Shown here: piece by piece, positions 10,781 to 21,743 of the stretch
Position numbering within the stretch: the first letter of the stretch is position 1
How the letters are laid out: every line of letters starts with the position of its first letter
Assembly (NCBI GenBank): GCA_030765065.1
Contig: CM060989.1
Span: 65,006,001-65,070,000 of the forward strand
Length of the DNA stretch: 64,000 nucleotides
Source: Deroplatys truncata
Lineage: Eukaryota; Arthropoda; Insecta; Mantodea; Mantidae
Direction of reading: 5' to 3'
Made by a program: the position numbers and the translations under genes
Notes under the pieces: generated by a model
Database searches by the model: none
What the model saw: only the letters and a program-made list of their open reading frames with translations
What the model was told of the DNA's origin: nothing

Positions 10781-12085
10781 CGAGGGCTGTAAAGAAAGTA
10801 GTGGCAACATGGTCCCCACATTCACAGGAGAGCGGGTATAAGCCAATGGGATAAGGGAGCGATCAGGTGACTAGTGTCGATGTGTGGTGTGCATTGGTCG
10901 GGCTGCCAGTTGAGAGTGTGTTGTTGCTGTGTAGCGTTGAAGTGAAGTGCACCGCTCTAAAGCATGTTTACCAAAGACGATCAGCGTTCGTGGATTAAAA
11001 TCAAGGTTGCCCGTGGCAAAAATGCATCAGCATATTATCGAGGATTACATGAAGCCTGTGGCGGGAATGCATTGCCATACAGGACGGTTGCACGATGGGT
11101 CAAGGGGTTTGTGCAGGTCGGACTGAGACTGCGGATTTGCACCACACAGGTCGGCCGTCCATTCCGCAAGATCAGATTGACATTGTGAGTGGTCTCGTTG
11201 CCATGGACCATCGATGGACTGTCCGGGAGTTATCCGTAGAGGTTGGTCTCAGTCATCAAACTGTGTGGCATATCCTGACGAAATGTCTTCACCTGAGGAA
11301 AATTGCGTCCCGTTGGGTTCCACATCGACTCACTGAGGTACAGAAATGGCACCGGTATGCACTAGCTGGCATCCACCTGGACAGATACCGCAACGAAGGA
11401 GACACATTTCTGCAGCGTATTGTCGCCATTGATGAGACGTGGGCACGAGCCTATGAGCCAGAATTGAAGCGTCAGTCGAATGAATGGCGTCACCCAGGTT
11501 CACCACATCCACAGAAAGTTCGACAGGAACCCAGTCGGGTGAAGCTGGTGCTGATTGTGGCATATGACTACGAGGGGGTTATTCTTACGCATGCTGTGCC
11601 TGAGGGACAAACCGTCAACAGTGACTACTATTGCCGATTTCTGGAGCGACATCTTTGTCCAGCTATGCGGCGCAAACGTCCACGTTTATTGCGAGACAAT
11701 CACCCCATAGTGTTGCATGACAACACACGTCATGTCGCAAACAATGTCCAGCTCTTATTGCAACAGTGGCATTGGGAGGTTTTGGAACATGAGTACTCAC
11801 CAGACATGAGTCCTTGTGACTTTGACCTGTTTCTGAAGTTGAAGGAACCCCTCCGAGGCCGCCAATTTCCTGATATGTCATCTGTAGTCCGCGCAGTAGG
11901 GCGCTCCGTCGTAGTCATCAACAGAGATCGCCTTGCCAATGGTCCCCAACGGCTGCCCTACATTTGGCAAAAGGTCAGGGACTTTGCGGGTGACTACATT
12001 GAAGGAATGTAATGCAATTGTACTTGTGAGTTCAATAAATATTGTGTTCTATCAATGTTGCCACTACTTTATTTTACAGCCCTCG
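10781..12085 (+). mobile_element. Mariner element with nearly intact transposase
   Basis: A 1.3-kb unit with ~29-bp inverted termini (left CGAGGGCTGTAAAGAAAGTA, right TACTTTATTTTACAGCCCTCG by position), flanked by TA at 10779-10780 and 12086-12087. It holds one transposase reading region with a single frameshift. AATAAA for the transposon message is at about 12036. It inserted just upstream of U2SURP exon 12169 and ends 83 bp before the acceptor, so it lies next to the branch-point region. Of all mariners in this window it is the best preserved. Confidence 0.92.
10964..12012 (+). pseudogene. Mariner transposase with one frameshift
   Basis: An ATG at 10964 opens a frame (MFTKDDQRSWIKIKVARG...) running to ..YRTVARWVKGF. 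A one-base loss near 11105-11113 then moves the frame, which continues open to the stop at 12012. The second part has TGRPSI, a paired-like helix-turn-helix (VRELSVEVGLSHQTVWHIL), IDETWARAYEPE (first Asp), VLHDNTRHVANNV (second Asp) and YSPDMSPCDFDLF (third Asp). Two single-residue losses (ARPH reduced to TRH, HPPY reduced to HEY) shorten the usual DD34D spacing to about 32, which would probably impair catalysis. Total length is about 350 residues, normal for the family. Confidence 0.9.
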
Positions 12086-12168
12086 TACATCTAGTGTAAA
12101 AGGCCCAGAAAAACATATTATTTTTGATTGTATGCCTTTAATACAGCTTTATTTTAAAATCGTTGCAG

Positions 12169-12457
12169 TGGATGATGATCTAGACGGTGAGCCTATGACA
12201 GAGGATTTAGAGCCAGATGCCGGTATACCTGGTTCAAGTGGCTCAAAACAAAAACTGGGAAGCATGCCTGCAGGCTTTGTTCCATCACGCTGGGAAACTG
12301 TTGATCCTGAACAGGTAGAAGCACAGGCTATGACAACGAGTAAGTGGGACCTTTTAGAGCAACAGGAACAGCAAGAGCCGGTAGAGCAAGCAGAAGATCC
12401 TGACAGTGGAGGGGGTGAAGATTCTCAAGAAGGGGATTATCAGAGCTATGAAAATAG
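12169..12457 (+). CDS. U2SURP: U2SURP exon, conserved SKW-type segment
   Basis: The acceptor CGTTGCAG ends at 12168. TG joins the spare A of the previous exon to make Met, then DDDLDGEPMTEDLEPD. Next comes FVPSRWETVDPEQVEAQAM and TTSKWDLLEQQEQQEP, the most conserved stretch between the CID and the cwf21 domain in U2SURP orthologs. The end is acidic and Gln/Glu-rich (EDSQEGDYQSYEN). The exon ends with two bases (AG) of an Arg codon before GTGAG at 12458. It is 289 bp with no stops in frame. It identifies the gene more firmly than the preceding repeat exon. Confidence 0.92.
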
Positions 12458-15400
12458 GTGAGAAAAATGTTAAGCTATTTTAATTTAAAATTTATCACAT
12501 GTCTGGTAATTCATAATGATCAAAAATTACATATTAAGGAAAATTACAACAGTTATTGCTCCTTAAAATCCCCTCCCAACTCTTGAAGTGATGAGTTTCA
12601 AATTAAATGTGGAGGAACTGATATGTATATAAATGCTTGATGATGTACTGGGCAATCAATTTGAAGCCTACTGTAAAGTGTGCAAAAACAACTATAAAGC
12701 ATTTCTGGTCGAAAATGATCCAGAACCAGAAAATAAGTAGTATGGGGCACCAGGCATTAAATAGGGAAAGGAGAAGGCTGTTAAAAATTGCTCAAATATA
12801 AAATTGTGGTCAGGGAAAAGTCCAGGAAGTTATACCTTTTTTGTAAGTTTAAAGGAGAAGTAAACAGAACTTTATGTATCACTCCGCCGAGCACCACATG
12901 CAGGATACGGGAACTAAATAAATCGCTTCAGACAGAATGCGAATACAGTATATTGCGCAGCTTGGGGATCATTATCTTTTAAATGCTGAATGCCCTGTTC
13001 CTATATTTTGCCTTATATCCTAAACTTCTAACACGATACTAAGAGTAGACAAATAAAAAGTTTTACCTGGACAGTTTGGCATCATTGATTAAAGGTACTG
13101 GAATAAACTGTTCTTACTTCAGGCTTTAGAAATCATTCATTTAATAACTAATATCAGTATACCACTTTTACTTTAATCTTAAAAAGTCAACAAGTTATAA
13201 AAATTATGAACAAAACAAATGCGAACCAAGCAATCTGGTGTGGGAGTATAACACGTTGGGTGCTATTTTGATGTGGTGTTATTTCTCCTCTATCACAAGA
13301 AACAACTGAATAGCGATGGCACTTTAAATAGATGACAAAAGTATTGATACTTTAGGCGTCATTTTGGTGTGATATTAAAACACGTAGATATGGGTTAAGA
13401 CAAGTCGGGTACCATGGATGTGGTATGGTTGGGTTGCTGGGTTCGTTGGGGGTGCAGGGGGTGTGTTGTGTTTGTAGGTTCTTAGCCCCTCATGAGTTCG
13501 TTCCCCTTTCAGTGGTAATGTGATATTGAACCGGGGAAGGATTCCTATCTCAGATATACAAGCAAAGAAGGCATAGATAACCAGTAGATGACCTTCGGTT
13601 GCTGGTCACTTTATTCTTGCCAAAAACACACTTCCTCTGTCCCGCACACAAGACACAAGCCGATCGCTACAGTTATGATCTATTAAGTCGCTGTCACCTA
13701 ATCTACATCCGGATAATGAGTTGTCGTTCCTCACTATAATACGCTAATTTCTATGATTATCACATATCCTCTTGCACGATGCTATACTTGAACTTTGTTA
13801 ATGTAGACTTAGTTATTTTGCCGACCACTGCGTCGGAAATGCAACACTTAGCGTTTTAATATTATGCCGGTCAGAACGAGAGACCAAGAGAGAGTGATTT
13901 TCGTCTTCACAGCTCCTACCTCGTTCTGTCTAGGATCGTTTCCTATTTCATGCCCATTTTCTAGGCGACTTGATTTGGTCCCTAATCATGTGACTTATCA
14001 TGTCGGTTATTTGCCACTTTCTTTTCTACGCTTCATTCCTATTGGCGGTTCTCCTACCAAGACTATTGCGAATTGCTATTTTCAATCTGGAATATTTTAT
14101 GGCCTGTTGCTCATTTCTAGCGTTGGTTTTTCTACTTCGGTGAATTTGGAGACCGATTAAGCACGTACATCTTGGTGCCTGTCGGTCGCGTTGGAATGTT
14201 CTGTCTTTGTTTAGAAAGCCACATTTTCGGCAGAATTCTTTAGGGACAGGAGACCTTTCCGGTGTGTCCTGTTATAGCCTCAAGCACTATTAACAAGTAC
14301 ATGTTCCGGTCTACCCTTCTGCAAACTTTAGCTCTTTTGAAATTTCATTCCTTATGCTACAAATATGACTAATTTTATGTGTATTTATTCTATTTATTAT
14401 CCACGTATATATACATAATTGTGAGGCGTGTGTTTCTGCTTCAAATCCCAGCAACAATTCTGCACTACTAACAAAAGTTCAATTATTGCTAAATAATGGC
14501 CAACCATATTCATTGTCGATTAAAGGTGTTAAAAGCATTTAACACAAATGTCTTCTTTCCATTTTCCACAGTGGCAGAGGATTCTCAGCCATGACACTCT
14601 TGAAAGTAATATTTTCTTAACACGTTGCAAAAGTACATCAGCGGCTCAACCGGAAACCGGAAGTGAGCTGCAGTGCCTGCGCATAGCCTCTTAAACCCTC
14701 TGCTATAATGGTTCATGTAGTTATAGGTGAATCTGAACAAACAGATTTTGTTTCATAAATTGTACTGATACAATAATTGGCTTTTTAAATTTCTCTGCAT
14801 GAGAATAACCAGAAAATGTTATGGTCTGAACTGAACTGTTTTATGTAGAGGAGGAGACGACATGCTAAGCAGAAAAAGTTGTAGTTTGCCCACCAGACAA
14901 TGAAGTGCTCTCTTGTCCTGTGGTTTTGTTTACAATTCCTTTAAACTTAGTGAAACCAGTATAGGTTCACATTTATGCTGAGAACCTTGTTACAGTACAC
15001 CTAGTTGTAATCAGGAACCAAAATAATTATATTAGCCCAAGAATAATCTGAGGTACCCTTACACTACTTTCTGTACCAATGAGCATTTTACATGTATCAC
15101 TGTTGCAATATTCATATAAAAGGCGATTTTTCAATCCACCTTTCCTTATAGTAAAAATATTTGCCTAGAAACGTTTTAAATTGGAGTACATAAACTTGCA
15201 TGTTTTATTCCTCCATGGCTACATGTAGGGTTGCAGAAACGAACAGTCAGAAGCATACAGGAGGCTGAAATGATTCACAAGAAAGTATCAACCACTTGTA
15301 CCTAATTCACTCAAGACTTCTATTAACCTTGCACAGAAAGACTGAAGAGAATGTAAACACACATGAAATGAGAAGTTTTATTGAGTCACATTGCTGAATC

Positions 15401-15640
15401 AGCCTTCCTTTATTAGATCAAACATATCCACTCCTGAGCGCTACTTTAGAGTACCTGGCAGACATCATACATAAATCATATAAATAGCTATTGTGTTATA
15501 ACTACTGTGGTGGTTTCAAGTCTCAGTTGTGTAGGTTCTTTAGCGCTGCATTGTAGATTTTGAAGTTGGTTTGTATTTCTTGAAGTGATGAAATCTCATG
15601 TGTTTTTCTGACTTGTGGCACAGGGAAGGTAATTCAGAAT
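12458..15640. other. Intron of U2SURP, mostly unclassified
   Basis: No exon fits the U2SURP reading frame here. Around 12660-12700 a + frame reads AYCKVCK, reminiscent of zinc-finger starts of some transposases, but stops follow. The 13380-14480 stretch is GC-richer and has a 98-codon open frame (13864-14160) that I do not recognise. It could be a decayed retroelement, but I found no termini, RT or integrase motifs. Confidence 0.35.
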
Positions 15641-15737
15641 AATTTATTTAAAGGTGAGTCGGAATTGTAACACTAACATCACTTAAGTTTACAATTAAGT
15701 TTACAAGTTACAATTCCGACTCACCTTTAAATAAATT
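15641..15737. repeat. Perfect 31-bp inverted repeat (hairpin)
   Basis: 15641-15671 and 15707-15737 are exact inverse complements over 31 bp (AATTTATTTAAAGGTGAGTC outwards), separated by 35 bp that itself contains a repeated AAGTTTACAA. As RNA from either strand it would form one long uninterrupted stem. The motif TTCAGAATAA occurs on both outer sides (15633-15642 and 15775-15784), possibly a target duplication. Confidence 0.85.
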
Positions 15738-15798
15738 CAATACACATCACTGTTTCTAGCTTCTTTTCATTACAATTCAGAATAAGTTTATCTCATTT

Positions 15799-15931
15799 TT
15801 ACTTTCTCTACTACGTATAGTAAGTAGGGGAAGTATTGCATTCCACCCAAAAATTTGATACCGAGATTTCACCGGAAATACATGTTTTGAGACCTCCTGA
15901 ATCCAAAAAAAGCATTTTTGGAAACATGTCC

Positions 15932-15962
<31 letters not shown>

Positions 15963-16676
15963 CGTGTGTGTGTGTGTGGGGGGGTGCGTGCGTGCGTAAC
16001 TCAAAAACGAACAGTCGGATAAACATCAAACTTGGTATTTAGGTTCAGTATCTTCCAGAGATGTGACACGAAGGTTTTCAAGAAAATCCCCCCACGCCAG
16101 ACTACCCTTTACATGGAACATTTTTCGAAAATTTAATTTTCTCAAAAATGGCTCTAATGATTTTAATGAAAATATCATATATTTAAGATGTCATGAGAAA
16201 TGAAATGTATATCTCGAATTTTCTGGCAATGTCTCCAAAAGTGTTCTTCATTATGAACGACTTTTTCATAACTGGTAAACCATAAGAGATAGACAAAAGT
16301 TTACTACACGAAAAATGTAGATCGCGTTAAAATACACAATTTATGTCATATACATTTCTTTTGTTGAGTGAACCGTTTGCGAGATATTGCTTGTTATTAC
16401 CTTAAATTTTCCAATACTTATACTTTTTCTCAAATTCGTTATTCATTTTTTTATGTCCTGGACATGCAAAGAGAATGGAATGCGCCACATAGCAACCAGC
16501 GTTAAAATATTTGACTATCGCTTAAAACTTACCATATTCCCCTTGCATCTACAAGAAAATTATCAATAAGATTGACATCTCGATATCTCGATTAACATGA
16601 AGCATATGGAGATTAAGCGTTTGTAAAAATAGTTTGTACAAGAGTAGAGAAAGTCATGTAAGTGTAGCACATCAGA
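15799..16676 (+). repeat. GT-microsatellite repeat, copy 2 (full length)
   Basis: Same boundaries as copy 1 (ACTTTCTCTACT start, CACATCAGA end). The (GT)n tract at 15933-15980 is longer and different in structure, with a G-run and GTGC steps. The body is otherwise very similar by eye, so the tract evolves faster than the body. Confidence 0.85.
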
Positions 16677-16736
16677 TTTTTTATGGTAATAATGGTGGAA
16701 TTGATTTTGTTTAATACTTTAAACATGCCAACTAGT

Positions 16737-17175
16737 TGTACAATATTATGACAGAATGGCTAAGTTCCTACAGACTGGCAGTCCAGCACCTCCCGGCACA
16801 TCTACCTGCTGTGGATTGTGCTAATGCCCGGTCCCTATCTAGAACAATGGGCACTTGGAACAATAACCATTGTGTGCCACTTCCATGCTCAAGAGGTTTC
16901 CATATGGCCGTTCTGGTAGGTTCTCGTTCTTGAAAGCTCTGCTGTGTATGCGAGGCCAATATAAGGGTCTGCTGGCAGCAGGAAGAGTCAGTGTTGAATT
17001 GAGTTGAGTGTGGAGTTCTTTTAGAAGTGACAATGCAATTGGACAGTGCAGTTTAATTGTGAGTCGTATAATCCAGCAGATCAGTTGTGATTTGATTCGA
17101 CGGATCAGTTGTGTTATGTTGAGTGCCTATTGATAAATAGTGTTTTCGCAGTAACTGGTGTTCTTATTTGTTACA
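16737..17175 (+). mobile_element. Putative LTR with core promoter
   Basis: A block beginning TGTACAATATTATG and ending TTTGTTACA has the TGT...ACA ends of an LTR. Inside, a TATAAGG box at about 16969 is followed roughly 20-25 bp later by AGTCAGTG, an arthropod-type initiator. No PBS of a known type, no matching target duplication and no second LTR were found. It could equally be another kind of promoter. Confidence 0.35.
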
Positions 17176-17482
17176 ATATATTAAAGTCATGGTGATAGGT
17201 CTGCTGAAGATTGACTGAATACTAATGATTATGCCTGACCAGAATACCGAGGAGTAATAGCTTCTTCTCTCCTGAAAATTTTCCTTATATACAGGGTGGC
17301 CCAAATAAAATGTTACAGGTGAATATCTCTTAAACAAATAGAAAAAACCAAACACCTAGAACTACAAATTTTAGGAGCAAGTGGCCTTCCAAATTGTGAT
17401 ATGGAAAATATTTTCATGGGACACACGGATGCCAACCTCAGAATTTTAAACGAAACCATAATAATAATTTGTTTATATATAC
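17176..17482. other. Transposon-terminus-like sequence ACAGGGTGGCCC
   Basis: At 17293 the phrase TACAGGGTGGCCCAAATAAA resembles the outermost bases of common DNA transposons, but I find no partner end. The rest is unclassified intron. Confidence 0.3.
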
Positions 17483-18865
17483 CAGGTGAGTCAGCTGTCC
17501 CTAGGTATTCGTATCTATGCAACCTGCAGTTTATAGTCTAATGTGAAAACATTGACCCTTTTAGCAAACAAACTTATAGCTCTGCCCTTCTATTTGGTAC
17601 TATACACAACCAGCATTAATGATTAAAGGCCTGAATGAGAATCAAGGAGCTGCAAAAGGCTTAAAAAAAGGCAGCTCTTCATGGATATAATGTTTGCAAG
17701 GAGGTAGAGGAATGTTCTCCCAAAGAGCGGGACAGAGTGAGTTAGCGAAGTGGGTTAAAGGAGTTGTAAATGTGCTAAGTTCATGGGTAAACAGAATAAT
17801 AAATTGTTATAGCATGGATTTCATCAACGAAGTAAATGCTCAAAATGACGATCCCCTTCATCAATGCACATTTGTGTATGTTGCCGGAGAGACCTTCTGT
17901 CATGCTGTAACATGGTGGTGTAATCTGCCTGCATTCTTCACGTATGAGTGCTCGTAGATGATTTGGGCTTTGCGGTGGAAAACATGGCGATTATTCTATT
18001 TTGTACACACTTATGTTATCAAAAATTTTATTTGTATCATAATATCAAATTATAGTCACAAAGAGAGAAAACAAAAGGTAATAAAAAGTTTGAACTCAAC
18101 ATGAAGGATTTGAACCCAAACAGAAGTGACACAATGTTAAAGCAACCGAACCCAAACAGAAGTGACACAATGTTAAAGCAACCATGATAATGCCATTCGG
18201 CTAATGCTACCTTGCGAGCTTAGGTTCCTACACGAATTAGTAATCGCAGAACTAGACCCCACCTCGAATCTTTACATGCTTTTTGCAGCTTCATACAGTG
18301 TTTTAGGCTCGATTTGGTAGTTTTAACTCAAATAGATAAACTGCATCAGTCATTACAGTTACTGTATGAACTGAAATATGCGATACTTTGTGACAGAATC
18401 AAAATTATCTACCTAATACTTAGCATTTTTTGACAAGGCTATACAACATTGACTTCCAGCTTAAATCCAATTGGTTGCACTGCGTAGATCTGCCATTTTG
18501 TCAATTGATGCATGCGATAGGTTGTTCCTTCAGGGGCATTTTCAAAGGGGTGTATGAATGTATGCTAAAGAATAAAAGTTTGTAAAATTGTCTAAAAGTG
18601 CTACTGCAGCTCCCAGTGTCAGGGTGGGATGTCTTTTGCATCGACAGTGAAGTGCGGTTATCAACTTCAAGTAAATGAATATTGTATTCATATAATTCAT
18701 TGCATTCTGTCCCGTAAAACACGTATGTACTGAGTTAACTATCCCTCCTGTATAAAGTTTTAAGCAAATCAGCCATTAGAAGGCATTTAAGAAAGGCATA
18801 AGTCAAATAGGTCACTTAGCATGTTGCATAAATTAAAAAATAAATAGGCACAGCTGACTCACCTG
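17483..18865. mobile_element. Unclassified TIR element, about 1.4 kb
   Basis: The left end CAGGTGAGTCAGCTGT (17483-17498) is an exact inverse complement of the right end ACAGCTGACTCACCTG (18850-18865). The flanks ATATAC (17477-17482 and 18866-18871) form a 6-bp direct repeat. The interior has no long ORF and no transposase motif that I recognise. It holds a 36-bp tandem duplication (18112-18183). Likely a non-autonomous DNA transposon of unknown superfamily. Confidence 0.7.
18112..18183. repeat. 36-bp perfect tandem duplication
   Basis: The unit starting GAACCCAAACAGAAGTGACA is repeated twice without a mismatch, first at 18112-18147 and then at 18148-18183. It lies inside the 17483-18865 element. 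Confidence 0.85.
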
Positions 18866-19368
18866 ATATACATATACTGCTTCCCCTCAATAAACTAAGC
18901 AAGTTATATTAAAGCATTTACATTCTGACTGTTTTGGTGAAGCAAGACATTCAACATAAGCAATAATTTTGCTGCAAGAGGTTATTGAGCAAACCCTTAA
19001 AAGTATATAAACTTATGGAAGGAAATCCATGGAAATTCAGTACACATAATCAAATTTTGTGCAACCATAACCTTGAAAGCATAGCTAATCTCTGTAGATC
19101 ATCTTTTCAAAATGAAAATATGGTTGACAGTTATTACTTGAATTATTTAAATTCAGTTTAAAATTCTTCAGGCCTGATTTTTTAATTATACTAATATTAA
19201 CGTGCTGGATAATTTTAAATTATTTTCATTGCCTTCAAATGTAGAAGCCTGAAGTAAGTCTACCATTTTACCTTGCGGTGGTATTCATTGTATTTTTACG
19301 TAAATTATTAGAACTTGAAGATCTTATATTGTGCTGCTTTTGTTTTGTTTGGTTACATAATTTTAACT
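18866..19368. other. Intron, no feature seen
   Basis: AT-rich intronic sequence. If the LTR at 19453-20393 belongs to a longer minus-strand element, its internal region should lie here, but no gag/pol-like frame is visible, which suggests deletion. Confidence 0.4.
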
Positions 19369-19449
19369 GCCCCAAGTATGGGAGCCAATTTGTAACGGTT
19401 TTTATGTTGTATTTATTTAACATTATTGTAGCCCCACGTTTGGGCGCCA
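19369..19449 (-). promoter_or_regulatory. Duplicated tRNA-Lys primer-binding-site sequence
   Basis: Plus-strand 19431-19449 reads GCCCCACGTTTGGGCGCCA, which equals the 3' end of tRNA-Lys(CUU) including CCA with one extra T. On the minus strand this is a retroelement primer-binding site (TGGCGCC...), 3 bp after an LTR ending in ACA. A diverged second copy at 19369-19387 (GCCCCAAGTATGGGAGCCA) lies 62 bp further on and is followed by the same AATTTGTAAC, so LTR end plus PBS has been tandemly duplicated. Knowledge used: lysine-tRNA priming in LTR elements. Confidence 0.7.
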
Positions 19450-19452
19450 ATT

Positions 19453-20393
19453 TGTAACAGTATTACTTATAAATGTTTGTGTATTTATGTTTACTTCATG
19501 TGTTGAAGCCATCTTGTGACGTCATTCTTTGTTAGGTTCGTAGCTCCATCTGGTGTTAGCAATTTGCAGCAGTGTTAGTGTTCGAAAGAATGCGACTGTT
19601 ATTTGATTTAAATTTTGTTTACTGTCCTCCGGCTAGCTATTATTTCTCGGTCGAACATGTCTCTTGATCAAGGTGTGTAAACGGAAAGGAATCTTTTATC
19701 CAAATATAACACTGATGAAGAAATTTGTTTTATACATTTATTGTCGAACACGTTAACTATCACATTTATACATTGATCTTAACACTCGCCAAACTGAAAC
19801 TGTTATAACAACTTCTTACTGATAATTCTTTTAATCCACGTACTTCAATCTTTTGTATAATTAACTTTACCATACTTTAGATCTTTCATAATTCTGCTGC
19901 GCGTAACTTGTGAATCTATATCCGATGTATGCCGTACTAATACTTTCGACGAACTGACTGAAGACGACGTGTAGTGTACACAGATTTTTGATGAACTGAC
20001 ATGACGCTACCTCTAACCTACCCTATTTATACTCCTTCATCCAGATACGCCTAAAGATTATAACTGAACTGCTATTGGCTAAAAAAACGCGCCAACATTA
20101 GCGTCTATTTTAATATCCAATGAAAATTATGAATACATATGCTTTAGGGAGAAAATATTCCAGAAGTTTCTACCGAAAAACGTGCCAGCATTACGTAACT
20201 TCCTCGTTTCCAATAATGATAAACAGCTCACCCCCTCGCTGCATTATTGCGCGCTATTATTGACAGTTTCAGTAAGGCTGTATAAACTTACTTCTCAACA
20301 ATATTTACAATCAATAAACATCTGAAATCAGTGTCACATAAAAATGCATATTCATATTACAATCATTATTTATATTTAAGTAATTTGTGATAC
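19453..20393 (-). mobile_element. Putative LTR of a minus-strand LTR retrotransposon
   Basis: Adjacent to the lysine-type PBS. The minus-strand LTR would end ...TTACA at 19453 and begin TGTATCAC at 20393. It contains a minus-strand TATAAATA box (plus 20024-20031) and TCAGT initiator (plus 19995-19999) about 27 bp downstream, the canonical spacing. No second LTR and no gag or pol coding is seen, so this is a solo or truncated element. The right boundary is the less certain one. Confidence 0.55.
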
Positions 20394-21027
20394 AAATTAC
20401 TGCATCAACCTACTATTTTGATGATGCCATGTTCAGTGAGAGTGCAAAAACTGTAATGTGGTAAAACACATCGTATTTGTTGTATTGGGTAACATGACAA
20501 AAGATTATAACATACCAGAAAACATGCTGTTGTGAAAGCTCTATTTCAAGGCTCTTAACCTTTCCAAAAAATTCTACTTTTTCATGAGCTTCTTGTGAAC
20601 TTTAAACTGTAATTTAGTTTTATGTATTGTAATACAGTAGACTTACAATTAACTGCTTCAGGTTTGAGGGAGTTGAGAAATAAACATACATATTTTTTGT
20701 AATCAGTGCAGTGCTAGTGTCCAAGAGAGGCAAGAGGTTGGCCAAAAACACTATGAAAGAGTGTTCCAAAAAGTAATCTTATCATTCACTATTGTAATCT
20801 GTTCATCTCTTCTTTAAACTGTGTAAAGTATTCAATATAAATGTTAAGGAATATTGTTGTATTAAACAATTACCTTATCATTTTTCATCATTTATGACAT
20901 ACTAGCACATTTTCTGAGTTTTTCCATATCCAAGATAGTCTAGGTCCCAATTAGCTCAAATAATCATGATTCTTCTTATTTAAAGTGTTAAATATTCTTA
21001 TAATATCATCTTTTCTTTTAAATTTAG
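20394..21027. other. Intron preceding the cwf21 exon
   Basis: AT-rich intron with a polypyrimidine stretch before the acceptor (CTTTTCTTTTAAATTTAG, ending 21027). No repeat recognised. Confidence 0.4.
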
Positions 21028-21181
21028 GGATTTAAATGAGGAGCGAAGAGCCAGATTGCGAGAAATAGAACTGAAAGCTGTACAGTATCAGGATGAACTA
21101 GAAAGCGGTCAAAGGTCACTGAAAAGTGGGTGGACCATACAGCAACAAGTGGAACACTATAGAAGGAAACTGCTACGCAAG
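21028..21181 (+). CDS. U2SURP: U2SURP exon, cwf21 domain
   Basis: The first base completes an Arg codon split across the intron, then DLNEERRARLREIELKAVQY and QDELESGQRSLKSGW follow and the exon ends ..QVEHYRRKLLRK in phase 0 before GTAATG. This is the cwf21 domain, a helical segment found in spliceosomal proteins such as yeast Cwc21 and human SRRM2 and U2SURP, where it contacts the spliceosome core. The RE-IELK and YQDELESG motifs match U2SURP orthologs closely. At 154 bp it is one of the smaller exons and is flanked by 8.6-kb and 10-kb introns. Confidence 0.92.
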
Positions 21182-21743
21182 GTAATGACAAATTTCATAG
21201 AATTAAGTGAGTCCTTTGCTTCATTCAGAGCATGTATACATGCAAATACTTGCATGCAGGTACTTTCAACCTATATGTTTGTGGTTTATTAGGAATGTAC
21301 AAATTAAGCTACATCTTCCCCTAAAAGGATCAACATTTCATTTATTGTAACATACTCTCCCGAGCAATAGCTGTTTTTGCATTTTTCTACAAAACAACAA
21401 ATAGTAAATCTAATTGCAGCAAATTTGCCTTTCTTTTTAAATCAGGTCTGATATGCTTATCAAATCTAGTAGCAGTAAATAAGAACAGGAATCTACAGGG
21501 TACCACTCTCCATTTTACTGCATTCTCATAAAAAACTGACTGATTATATGTGTTGAACTAACCACATACCAAACCTAAATTTTTCTGTAAAAAAGATAGA
21601 ACCCTTCTCCTAATGTGGATTTTCTGAGCACCAATAGCTTGTGTTTGTGTGTTCACATGCCCTATTAGAATGGAACTAAGCCGCCTCTGTAAAGAACACA
21701 ACTGTGAGTCAGTTAATCTTCAGTCACTGATCATATTGCGTTA

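Noticed and set aside
13864-14160. 98-codon plus ORF as a possible gene
   Set aside because: No homology that I recognise, no splice or promoter support, and it lies within a long intron of U2SURP on the same strand.
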